From Lachnospiraceae bacterium UBA3386 (GTDB taxonomy: Bacteria > Bacillota > Clostridia > Lachnospirales > Lachnospiraceae): DNA of 10,317 nt. The DNA lies in contig DEPS01000063.1 in assembly GCA_002358875.1 (NCBI GenBank), positions 12,861 through 23,177 on the forward strand. Reading direction: 5' to 3'. Positions 1 to 7,666 of the stretch are shown here, one piece after another (position 1 is the stretch's first letter; every line of letters starts with the position of its first letter). A model generated the notes under the pieces. It saw only the letters and a list, made by a program, of their open reading frames with translations, was not told the origin of the DNA and did no database searches. Made by a program: the position numbers and the translations under genes.

Positions 1-1
1 T

Positions 2-2968
2 CTTTTCGTACAGTATCAGGACGGCACCAGGGGCTTTGACATGATTCCCTGGTACATTCACGACTTTGGAACCAGTGACCAGAGCGTCACTGTCCCTTCC
101 GACATTAAGGTCTGGTACGGATCCCACGGAGAAAATCCCACCCCCAACTATGGCGAGCTTGGAGAAACCATCTCCCTTGCCAACGGCGAGACCCCCTCTC
201 AGACCCTGATCCTGCCCGCCGGAAGCAACCTGACAATGGTAAACCTCCGCGTCCACAGCGGCGTGAAAATCGTGGTGGAAAAGGGTGCGAAACTAACCCT
301 GCGCTCTTCCATCGCGGAAGGCATTGTAGATGTTTACGGTACCTTCAGCTGCGATTACAGCGATTATGACAAGACCTGGCTCCACGGTTCCAGCGTCAAC
401 GGACAGATCCGGATGATGGACGGCTCCACACTGGAAAACGCCCGCGTCATTTCCCATGCAAACTACTCCGGCAGGGACGATGAGAACCGCCGAAACTTTG
501 CTCCGCTTATAACGGTTCAGGGGTCTGTGACAGTTGCCGGCGACGTCTACATCCTCGGGGACGAGGCTCCCACCGGGGAAACCGGACAGCCCGCCCTTTC
601 CATCACCGACGGATCTCTGACAGTACCGGAAGGCTCCGTCGCAGCGGCCTACGGCGGCGGGACCTCCTTCCTCACAGCCGACGGCGGCAGTGCCATCGTC
701 ATGGACAAAGGCTCCATCCTGGGCGAAGGCAGCCTTATCGCTGTGGGCGGCTTCGGCATGAATATTACCGGTGACACATCGAAGGGAAGCGGCGGCAGCG
801 CGGTTTCCGGCGACGGGACCATCGCGGTCTCCAAAGCCTATCTGGAGGGCGGATCCAGCTTCCAGCGTCCGGCGAAGGCCCTTTCCGGCTCTGTTGCCAT
901 ATCCGAAACCACAAGCCGCAAAATCGTCGACGGCAGCGCAGAACAGGGAAATACCTATTGGAAGGGAACCGGCGATGCAAACGGCATCACCCCTGACACT
1001 CAGGCCGTCCTTGCTCTTGTACCCGCCCGCGTCCAGGCTGCTAACCCGGCCGGACAGCGCTCCATTTCCGTCAGCGTCGACTGGCAGTCAGCAAACTGGC
1101 CGGAATCAGTTGAAAAGCCCCAAACCATCAACGCGGTAATAAAGGACAAAAGCGGAACTCCCGCTGCCACCATTGCCCTCGATGCCGGCAACAGCTGGAC
1201 GAAAATCATCTCCGGCCTGACTGACACCGAAGAATATACCGTGGAATGCTCCGGCCTTCCGGATGACTGCACCGTCACACAGGACAGCACCGACTCGACA
1301 AAGTGGGCCCCTGAACAGGCCGGATACCTCGCCGCAGGCAAAACCTATCTTATCACCTGGGAGGATAATGGACAGCTCTTCGTACTGGGCGCACAGGAAG
1401 GCGTCCTTGGACGCGCGGCCTGGGACGGCGCCGCGGAACTGCCCGCAGGCTTCCAGTGGAAAGCGATCGAGTCAGAAGACCGCTCCGGCTGGTACCTTAC
1501 ACTTGCAGGAGATGACCAGACAGGAAACGCGCCCTTCCTCACTATGACCCAGGACGGGACAGGAGCGCCGACTCTTAGGGAAAGAAATGGCGCAGACGCC
1601 TATTGCGCGCTTTTTGCAAAGGAGGACGGCTCTCTCTGGAACGAGAACGCAGGACGGTATTTTGTAATCGAAAAAGGAAACCTTACAACCTCTGACCAGA
1701 CCTTCACAGCCTTCACCTTCCGCCAGAAACTGGAACAGACGGATCGCTTCATCCTGAGCCCCAAAGCCCCCGCACAAGATCCTTCTTCCGAAAATAAGGA
1801 AAACCAGGATCCCTCTTCTCCCGGAAATAAAGAAAACCAGGATCCCTCTTCTTCCGGAAATAAGGAAAACCAGGATCCCTCTTCTCCCGGAAACAAAGAA
1901 GACCAGCCCACCGGCTCTGAAAAAAACAGGGATCAGAAGCAGTCTATCGAAAATGCGTCCATGGAAGGTGTCACGGAAAAAACCTACACCGGCAGCCCCC
2001 TCACCCAGGACCCTTCAATCAGGCTGGGCGGCATAACGCTGATCTCCGGTACTGACTACGTACTCTCCTATAAAAATAATACCGATGCCGGAACGGCTTC
2101 TGTCACTGCCACAGGCTGCGGCAATTATACCGGATCTCTCACTAAAACCTTCATCATTAACAAATCCGGACAGCCCCTTGCCATTCAGGCAGGCAAAAAC
2201 CTCACCGTCGGTAATACCCTTACTGTAAAGGGAAGCGGAAACAAAACCGCCCTCAGCTTCAAGAGCAGCAATACAAAAATCGCTTCCGTAAACAAAAAAG
2301 GCCTTGTGACCGGCAAAGCTCCCGGGACAGTTACCATTACCGTGACAGCTCCGGGCAATAAAAACTATGATTCCGCCTCCAGATCTGTAAAGATCAAAGT
2401 CAAATACCTTTCCACCCCCAAAATCTCCAAAGTAATAAACGTCAGGGGCGGCATCAAAATCACCCTGAGCGGGGTAAAGGGAGCTAAAAAATACCGCATT
2501 CTTTACAAAACAGCCGGTAAGGGCTGGAAAAAGGCCGGAGACACCACCTCCAAAACCTTCACCTGGAAAAAAGCCAAAAGCGGTACAAAATACACCTTCA
2601 CCGTCCAATGCGTCACAAAGGACGGCAAACTCGCCGCGAGCAAATACAACACCAAGGGCATGAGCCTGACCTGCATGGCAGCACCCGGCAAGCCCTCCGT
2701 CGCAAATAAAAAAGCCGGAACAGTGAACGCCAGTTGGAAAAAGATCAAAGGCGCAAACGGCTACCAGATCCAGTACAGCGTTAAGAAATCATTCCCCTCC
2801 GGCAGAAAAACCATCACCGTAGAGGGAGCGGACAAGACATCCAGCAATATCTCTTCCCTGTCCAAGGGCAAGACCTACTTCTTCCGCGTTCGCAGTTACA
2901 AGAACGTATCCGGAAAACGCACGTATTCCGCCTGGAGCCTTGTCAACAGCGCGAAAATCGTCAAATAA
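2..2968 (+). CDS. Large secreted/surface protein with MBG/Ig-like and Fn3 modules (5' truncated by window)
   Basis: The frame is open from base 2 without a stop, so the true start lies before the window and the Met at 41 is internal. About 989 residues are visible. The first part (to about 950) is rich in Gly, Ser, Thr and Val with short beta-strand-like repeats, resembling a beta-helix passenger region. A Trp/Gly-rich globular stretch follows (about 1320-1750), which I do not recognise. Next comes a low-complexity linker of four repeats (1775-1903), then an MBG-like module (about 1970-2160; YTG, DYVLSYKNN and GNYTGSL motifs). A bacterial Ig-like (Big_2) module follows (about 2165-2400; SSNTKIASVNKKGLVTGKAPG), and then two Fn3-like modules (about 2407-2965). 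No LPXTG sorting signal or terminal membrane helix is present, so the protein is either released or held by an unseen N-terminal element. An adhesin or matrix protein role is inferred from architecture only. Confidence 0.85.
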   Translation, partial: LFVQYQDGTRGFDMIPWYIHDFGTSDQSVTVPSDIKVWYGSHGENPTPNYGELGETISLANGETPSQTLILPAGSNLTMVNLRVHSGVKIVVEKGAKLTLRSSIAEGIVDVYGTFSCDYSDYDKTWLHGSSVNGQIRMMDGSTLENARVISHANYSGRDDENRRNFAPLITVQGSVTVAGDVYILGDEAPTGETGQPALSITDGSLTVPEGSVAAAYGGGTSFLTADGGSAIVMDKGSILGEGSLIAVGGFGMNITGDTSKGSGGSAVSGDGTIAVSKAYLEGGSSFQRPAKALSGSVAISETTSRKIVDGSAEQGNTYWKGTGDANGITPDTQAVLALVPARVQAANPAGQRSISVSVDWQSANWPESVEKPQTINAVIKDKSGTPAATIALDAGNSWTKIISGLTDTEEYTVECSGLPDDCTVTQDSTDSTKWAPEQAGYLAAGKTYLITWEDNGQLFVLGAQEGVLGRAAWDGAAELPAGFQWKAIESEDRSGWYLTLAGDDQTGNAPFLTMTQDGTGAPTLRERNGADAYCALFAKEDGSLWNENAGRYFVIEKGNLTTSDQTFTAFTFRQKLEQTDRFILSPKAPAQDPSSENKENQDPSSPGNKENQDPSSSGNKENQDPSSPGNKEDQPTGSEKNRDQKQSIENASMEGVTEKTYTGSPLTQDPSIRLGGITLISGTDYVLSYKNNTDAGTASVTATGCGNYTGSLTKTFIINKSGQPLAIQAGKNLTVGNTLTVKGSGNKTALSFKSSNTKIASVNKKGLVTGKAPGTVTITVTAPGNKNYDSASRSVKIKVKYLSTPKISKVINVRGGIKITLSGVKGAKKYRILYKTAGKGWKKAGDTTSKTFTWKKAKSGTKYTFTVQCVTKDGKLAASKYNTKGMSLTCMAAPGKPSVANKKAGTVNASWKKIKGANGYQIQYSVKKSFPSGRKTITVEGADKTSSNISSLSKGKTYFFRVRSYKNVSGKRTYSAWSLVNSAKIVK
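1775..1903 (+). repeat. Four in-frame tandem repeats encoding a QDPSSxGNKEN linker
   Basis: One 30-bp unit (1775-1804) is followed by three 33-bp units (1805-1837, 1838-1870, 1871-1903). They encode QDPSSENKEN, QDPSSPGNKEN, QDPSSSGNKEN and QDPSSPGNKED. The DNA copies are nearly identical, which suggests recent expansion or slippage. The charged, Pro/Ser-rich product is a likely flexible spacer between the N-terminal part and the Ig-like/Fn3 stalk of the surface protein. Confidence 0.95.
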
Positions 2969-2971
2969 CGT

Positions 2972-3011
2972 GGAACAGAGGGGGATGAAACAAGGAACCG
3001 TCCCCTGTTCC
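2972..3011. repeat. REP-like imperfect hairpin with a GGAACCGTCCCC motif
   Basis: Four bases after the surface-protein stop, GGAACAG plus GGG (2972-2978, 2980-2982) pairs with CCC plus CTGTTCC (3002-3011), with A2979 bulged. The inner segment GGAACCGTCCCCTGTTCC has its own GGAAC/GTTCC arms (2994-2998, 3007-3011). GGGGACGGTTCC-type palindromes are, as I recall, common dispersed elements in Clostridia, some linked to REP-associated transposases. Only one copy is seen here, so calling it a dispersed repeat is inference. Confidence 0.45.
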
Positions 3012-3013
3012 GA

Positions 3014-3053
3014 AAAACAGCCCGCAGTGCCACAAGGCACTGCGGGCTGTTTT
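3014..3053. terminator. Bidirectional rho-independent terminator between convergent genes
   Basis: A perfect 18-bp stem (3014-3031 with 3036-3053) closes on an ACAA tetraloop. It has a GC-rich core (GCCCGCAGTGCC) and A/T-rich feet, so it leaves a T tract on either strand (CTGTTTT rightward, CTGTTTTT leftward). It sits 45 bases after the surface-protein stop and 33 bases after the scrB-like stop, as expected for a shared terminator of convergent genes. Confidence 0.93.
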
Positions 3054-3086
3054 AAGGTTTTGGTGAAGCAAAAAGGCCTGTCTGGA

Positions 3087-4580
3087 TCAGATCAGGAAAT
3101 GATCCTTGACGGCGTTTTTGAGCGTCCACATCCGGTTAAAGGTGTCGCCCTGGATCTTGAAGAAGTGCTCTCCCTCGTCAGGGAAGATGCGGGAGGTGAA
3201 CACGGCGTCGCCGTCGTTGACAAAGATCTCGATGGAGCTGCTGTCAACGAAGATGCGCAGGTGATGGAGGCCGTTCTCAAGAGGCCTGGTCCTGCTCTCT
3301 CCTTCCGCCTCATTGAAGCGGATATGCATGCCGCTGCGGTCCACGGTAATCTCCTTCTTCTCCTCCTCGTAAACAATGGAGAGGCCGCCCTTTCCGTCTT
3401 TGTCGGTAAACATGTCGAGCCGCACGTCTCCCCTCCTGCAGTCCAATTCGACCTCGCAGGCGGTGGGAAGCTTCCAGCATCCCGCTTCATTGAAGGAGGC
3501 AGGATCTGTCAGGCTGATCTTCTCTACGCGGAGCTTTTTCAGCTCGGGAAGGGGCTGCTGGATCAGGCGGCGGCCCCTGACGGTGAGCTCACGGGGCAGA
3601 GTCAGGCATCCCGCCCAGTCCTCTTCATCCGTCGGATAGGTGACGTCGGGCACGCCCATCCAGGCGATCAGGATCGCCTTGTCCGCATCCTGCAGATTGT
3701 TGGCGCAGGCGGCGGCGTAGGAGTCGAAGCCGAAATCGAGGACGTGGAAGGCGCCGTCCGGCGTAAAGGTCAGGGTGTCCCAGTCCATATTGCCCAGGAT
3801 GTATCCGTTGTGGTTCTGGCTCTGCCCCCTGCCCGGAAGGGTCATGTGCTGCGGGCAGAGAAGGAGGACGTCGTGGCCTCCGATATGCTCGATAGACGGG
3901 CACTCCCACATGTCGCCGAAGGACTCAAAGCCCGGCACCTTCAACTCTCCGGCAAAGGTCCATCCGTGCTGGAGCTCCTCCGAAGAGTAAACAAGGACGC
4001 AGCCGCGTTTGTCAAGAGTCTGTGCGCCGATGATCATATAATAGGTTTTGCGCCCCGGAACCTGGATGATCTTGGGGTCACGCTGATGCTCCGTATAGGC
4101 GGGATTTGCGCCAAAAAGAGGAAGCGGATATTTCTCCGGCCATCCGTCGTTGCCCAGCCGGGCCAGGCAGGTGTAGGCGTGCCTTGTCCAGTCCGCGTCC
4201 CGGTGGTTTCCCGTGTAATACAGATAGATCTTGTCGCCGATCGGCATCGCGGAGCCCGAATAGACGCCCTTGTTGTCATATCCGTCCTCCTGGTCCGGAA
4301 GAAGGCAGACGCCCAGATTCTTCCAGGTAACAAGATCCTTCGAGACGATGTGGTACCAGTGCTTTAAGCCATGCACCGCGCCCCAGGGGCACCACTGATA
4401 GAACAGGTGCCAGCGGTTGTCATGCCACACGAACCCGTTCGGATCGTTCATCAGTCCCGTCACAGCCTGAATGTGGAAATGCTGGCGGTAGACCGATTTC
4501 GAGATCTTCTCATACAGCCCGCACAGTTCCTGCGGATCTCTCAGATAACGATACTTCTCTTCTTTTGTCCATTTCTTCAT
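3087..4580 (-). CDS. scrB: GH32 sucrose-6-phosphate hydrolase / invertase-type beta-fructofuranosidase
   Basis: This 497-residue protein hydrolyses beta-fructofuranosyl bonds, most likely in sucrose, sucrose-6-phosphate or short fructans in the cytoplasm, since no signal peptide is present. The GH32 hallmarks are in order. The MNDPNG block at 44-49 holds the nucleophile Asp46. QRDPK at 166-170 holds the transition-state Asp168. MWECP at 224-228 holds the acid/base Glu226. The five-bladed propeller is followed by a C-terminal beta-sandwich from about residue 340. The start is supported by AAAGGAG about 8 bases upstream (4589-4596 on the minus strand). The gene lies 92 bases behind ald in the same direction with no clear terminator between, and ends before the shared terminator. 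No sugar PTS, fructokinase or LacI regulator is nearby, so substrate (sucrose, sucrose-6-P or fructan) cannot be fixed; the symbol reflects family similarity only. Confidence 0.93.
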   Translation of the reverse strand: MKKWTKEEKYRYLRDPQELCGLYEKISKSVYRQHFHIQAVTGLMNDPNGFVWHDNRWHLFYQWCPWGAVHGLKHWYHIVSKDLVTWKNLGVCLLPDQEDGYDNKGVYSGSAMPIGDKIYLYYTGNHRDADWTRHAYTCLARLGNDGWPEKYPLPLFGANPAYTEHQRDPKIIQVPGRKTYYMIIGAQTLDKRGCVLVYSSEELQHGWTFAGELKVPGFESFGDMWECPSIEHIGGHDVLLLCPQHMTLPGRGQSQNHNGYILGNMDWDTLTFTPDGAFHVLDFGFDSYAAACANNLQDADKAILIAWMGVPDVTYPTDEEDWAGCLTLPRELTVRGRRLIQQPLPELKKLRVEKISLTDPASFNEAGCWKLPTACEVELDCRRGDVRLDMFTDKDGKGGLSIVYEEEKKEITVDRSGMHIRFNEAEGESRTRPLENGLHHLRIFVDSSSIEIFVNDGDAVFTSRIFPDEGEHFFKIQGDTFNRMWTLKNAVKDHFLI

Positions 4581-4672
4581 TCTGCTTACTCCTTTAAAGA
4601 AATATATTTACCTGTTGGCTACACAGGCAGCCTCTCTTTTTAAAAAATCTGCGAAAAGCATCTGCAATAATA

Positions 4673-5785
<1,113 letters not shown>

Positions 5786-5833
5786 ACCCGTAACCCTCCC
5801 TCTTTCTGCAGGTTGAAAAAAATACTTTGATTA

Positions 5834-5842
5834 ATTGTACCA
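5834..5842 (-). promoter_or_regulatory. Extended -10 promoter for ald
   Basis: Read on the minus strand, TGGTACAAT gives a TGn extension followed by TACAAT (5834-5839), one mismatch from TATAAT. It lies 49 bases before the ald start. The -35 region is poor (TTTTAG at 17-base spacing), which is tolerated in extended -10 promoters or when an activator helps. Confidence 0.5.
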
Positions 5843-5892
5843 CATAAGAGCTCTTTCTAAAATGAAAACAAATATGATGTATCGCGAAAATC

Positions 5893-5919
5893 GTTACCGG
5901 TCAAACGGTGACCGGTAAC
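5893..5919. promoter_or_regulatory. Perfect 11-bp inverted repeat, candidate operator in divergent spacer
   Basis: GTTACCGGTCA (5893-5903) is repeated inverted as TGACCGGTAAC (5909-5919), with the 5-base spacer AACGG. It has no T tract and lies outside any gene, so a protein-binding site is likelier than a terminator. Its centre is about 70 bases upstream of the ald -10 box, an activator-like distance. A further half-site-like GTAACC occurs at 5941-5946. The binding protein is unknown. Confidence 0.55.
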
Positions 5920-5972
5920 TTGCTGGCGGCAGTGTGACTTGTAACCGAAAATCCACTCTGGTTTGCGAAAAA

Positions 5973-6003
5973 CCTAAAACGAACCTAAAAAAATCATTTT
6001 AGG
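5973..6003. promoter_or_regulatory. CCTAAAA motif cluster with inverted copy
   Basis: CCTAAAA occurs at 5973-5979 and 5984-5990 (11-base period) and inverted as TTTTAGG at 5997-6003, with loop AAATCA. The helical spacing of the direct copies and the position just upstream of the possible rightward -10 box suggest a regulator site for the downstream genes. Nothing identifies the regulator. Confidence 0.4.
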
Positions 6004-6023
6004 GAATTCTAAGGGTCAGCGGG

Positions 6024-6029
6024 TATACT
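6024..6029 (+). promoter_or_regulatory. Possible -10 box for the rightward redox gene group
   Basis: TATACT differs from TATAAT at one base and is the best -10 match before the 6177 start, which would give a leader of about 140 bases. No good TTGACA-like box is present at 17-base spacing (AGGGAA), so the call is tentative and may require an activator. Confidence 0.3.
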
Positions 6030-6176
6030 GTCGGAAAACGCAGGCGGACAACAGCGGCGCAAGCCGGCAAACGGCTGCAGCCCCCTCCAACGGCAGTTGC
6101 GAACCCATCGACAGCAACACCTGACAACTGCATCGGCAGCTTCTCAAGCCTGCAGCAGCGAAAGGAGTATGAAAAA
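6030..6176 (+). other. Dyad-rich leader upstream of the 6177 gene, no gene seen
   Basis: The rest of the 391-base divergent spacer (5786-6176) carries no credible coding frame. This part is GC-rich and contains small dyads: AGCCG/CGGCT (6062-6066 and 6072-6076), the palindrome GGCTGCAGCC (6073-6082 region) and GCAGTTG/CAACTGC (6093-6099 and 6125-6131). It could be a structured 5' untranslated region. It matches no riboswitch class that I can recognise by eye. The ribosome binding site AAGGAG lies at 6162-6167. Confidence 0.3.
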
Positions 6177-7160
6177 ATGAATATAAAAAATGAAAATGAA
6201 TATATCAGCCAGCTGAACCGTATCTGGCATAAAAACCGCGGTCTTTCCCGGTTCGAATATTTTACCGACATCATGTTCGAGTGGTACATGGATTTTTATA
6301 AGCGCATTAAGGATTTTCCGGTCGTCGTCCTTGGGACCGGCATCCCTCTTGAGCTGGTCCTCTCCCTCGGGGCACATTCTCTGTATCTTCCCGGAGGAAG
6401 TCACGAAACCTGCGCCTTTTCGGAGCATCTGGTCCCGCGAGACACCGATCCGGTGAGCCGTTCCATCCTCGGATATCTGAACAGCCCGGACGCCCCGGAT
6501 CTTTCCGAATCGCTTTTTCTTGTCCCTCTTACCAGCGACAGTATGCGCAAGGCCGCCTATCTGTTAAAGGAGGACGGAAAAAAGGTCCTGCCGGTAGACA
6601 TCCCGCCGGTGCGCGGTGATTCGAATTCCTTGATCAAATGGGAAAGGCAGATGGAGCTTTTAACAACAGAGCTGGAGGACCATCTGGGGCACGGACTTCG
6701 TGAAAGGGAGCTGCGCCGAAACACCCTCCTTGTCTCAAAAGCGCGGGGCTTTTTGTATGAGTTTTTAAAAGCAGCTTCGGAAAACGAAGACCTGATTCCC
6801 GGCTCCGCCAGGATGCTCGTTCAGAACAGCTTTTACTGTGCCAGGGATCTTACAGAATGGACCGCATCGGTGAAACAGCTGACCATGGAGATCCTTTCGC
6901 GCTCCGCAAAAAGACCTTCCGGTCAAGACGCCCGCCCCAGGGTCCTGCTGATGGGCTCGCCTGTTTTCTTCCCGGGCTATAAGATTCCCTTTCTTCTGGA
7001 AGAGACCGGACTTTGCATCTTCAGAAATCTGGATGCATCCACCGCTCACTTCCAGGAACCTCCCCGGATCGGAAGTCACAAAGACCCTGAAGGCCTGTGG
7101 AAAAATCCTCTGAGGGCGTCCGCCTCCCGCAGCTGCATCCGCCGCTATGCCCCCGCCTAG
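6177..7160 (+). CDS. Cysteine-depleted 2-hydroxyacyl-CoA dehydratase-family protein, ended early by an in-frame TAG
   Basis: This is a homologue of the intact gene at 9024-10304. LEL..LGA (58-66) matches QEL..AGA, EHLVPRDTDP matches DDLAPRDACP, and LVPLTSDS matches AVPITCDC. PRVLLMGSPVFFPGYKIPFLLEE (254-276) matches the partner's C-terminal Rossmann-like strand. Every partner cysteine checked is replaced: Cys62 by Gly53, Cys81 by Pro72, Cys100 by Asp91, Cys130 and Cys132 by Ser120 and Ser122, Cys295 by Ala287. Only four unrelated cysteines (79, 221, 280, 320) remain. It therefore cannot bind the family's Fe-S cluster in the usual way. The start follows AAGGAG at a 9-base spacing. Translation stops at TAG 7158-7160 after 327 residues, but the frame carries on homologously to 7472 (432 codons counting both stops, 431 residues if the TAG is read through, against 426 in the partner). 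It may be a recent pseudogene, a readthrough gene or a truncated subunit. Confidence 0.8.
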   Translation: MNIKNENEYISQLNRIWHKNRGLSRFEYFTDIMFEWYMDFYKRIKDFPVVVLGTGIPLELVLSLGAHSLYLPGGSHETCAFSEHLVPRDTDPVSRSILGYLNSPDAPDLSESLFLVPLTSDSMRKAAYLLKEDGKKVLPVDIPPVRGDSNSLIKWERQMELLTTELEDHLGHGLRERELRRNTLLVSKARGFLYEFLKAASENEDLIPGSARMLVQNSFYCARDLTEWTASVKQLTMEILSRSAKRPSGQDARPRVLLMGSPVFFPGYKIPFLLEETGLCIFRNLDASTAHFQEPPRIGSHKDPEGLWKNPLRASASRSCIRRYAPA

Positions 7161-7472
7161 TATGAAAACGACGCTTCTTCCGCCTTTACAGCTAACGACC
7201 GCCTGCGTACTCTCGCCGCGGGAGCAGCCCGGACCGGCGAGGTTGACGGAGTGGTTTTCCATGTGCTCAAAGGACAGGTGGAACCCGACTTCGAGCTTGC
7301 GTATTTTGAAAACTACTTTGCCGAACTCGACATCCCCACCTTCCGCCTGGAGACAGACTACCAGTACCAGGACATCGAACAGCTCCGCATCCGCATGGAA
7401 GCCTTCCGGGAAATGCTGGTCCAGAGAAAACTCGCGGCACAGGTCCGCGGCAGAAACGGCCTGCCCGCGTGA
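7161..7472 (+). pseudogene. C-terminal continuation of the 6177 gene beyond the in-frame TAG
   Basis: This lies in the same frame as 6177-7160 and begins YENDASSAF directly after the TAG. GVVFHVLKGQ matches GVIYHVLRGC of the partner gene, IPTFRLETDYQYQ matches IPVIRLETDYNEE, and DIEQLRIRMEAF matches DVEQLRIRIEAF, so the conserved C-terminal block is intact. The last partner cysteine, Cys362, is Gln here. The first internal ATG is within the conserved strand (7251 in GTG form, 7261 out of frame) and no Shine-Dalgarno supports separate translation. It is best read as the tail of one gene split by a single nonsense codon. There is no frameshift, since phase is kept. Confidence 0.75.
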
Positions 7473-7479
7473 TCGTAAA

Positions 7480-7606
7480 GGTCTCATCAATAACAATACA
7501 AAGCATATGTCTTGAACAGATTTCATCCGTAACATTAAGTATGTAAATCCTGACCGGATCTCATCCGTAACATTACAAAGTATATAAATCCTGACCGGAT
7601 TTCATC
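7480..7606. repeat. Degenerate tandem repeats of about 40 bp
   Basis: Two good copies, 7519-7556 (38 bp) and 7557-7597 (41 bp), share GATYTCATCCGTAACATTA, then AGTATRTAAATCCTGACCG. The second copy has a CAA insertion. A diverged copy precedes them (7480-7518; TCTCATC, ATAACA, TACAAAG) and a partial copy follows (GATTTCATC, 7598-7606). The unit is not a multiple of three and lies between genes, so it is noncoding. It fills most of the 194-base gap before the membrane ferredoxin gene and could be a set of regulator sites, a spacer, or a slippage product. No clear promoter was found inside it. Confidence 0.8.
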
Positions 7607-7666
7607 CCCCGCATTGCATCGAAAATATCTTAATACATCTCATTTTTGGGAGGCACCGTCGATCCT

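Noticed and set aside
2940..4367. 475-residue open frame on the plus strand
   Set aside because: It is fully antisense to the GH32 gene, whose catalytic motifs are clear. It has no domain-like composition and arises from GC-rich codon bias.
4600..4672. Terminator between ald and the GH32 gene
   Set aside because: Only 4-5 bp stems are found (for example CCTGT/ACAGG), with no stem directly followed by the T run, so I do not call one.
6169..6180. Three-codon mini-ORF (MKK stop) overlapping the 6177 start as ATGA
   Set aside because: Its ATG is only one base from the AGGAG site, too close for initiation. The overlap is probably coincidence.
5999..6428. Minus-strand frames of 94-96 residues across the divergent spacer
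   Set aside because: They overlap the start of the 6177 gene in antisense and lack a ribosome binding site or any family motif.
7147..7515. 122-residue plus-strand frame starting near the TAG
   Set aside because: It is out of phase with the conserved RLETDY/EQLRIR block, which is read in the frame of 6177. It is a shadow and does not show a frameshift.
7480..7606. CRISPR array
   Set aside because: Repeats are contiguous and degenerate with no unique spacers between them, and no cas gene is present.
7646..7666. TTG start for the membrane ferredoxin gene
   Set aside because: It would overlap the only ribosome binding site (7648-7653) and add MGGTVDP before a typical MKKSTKRR N-terminus.
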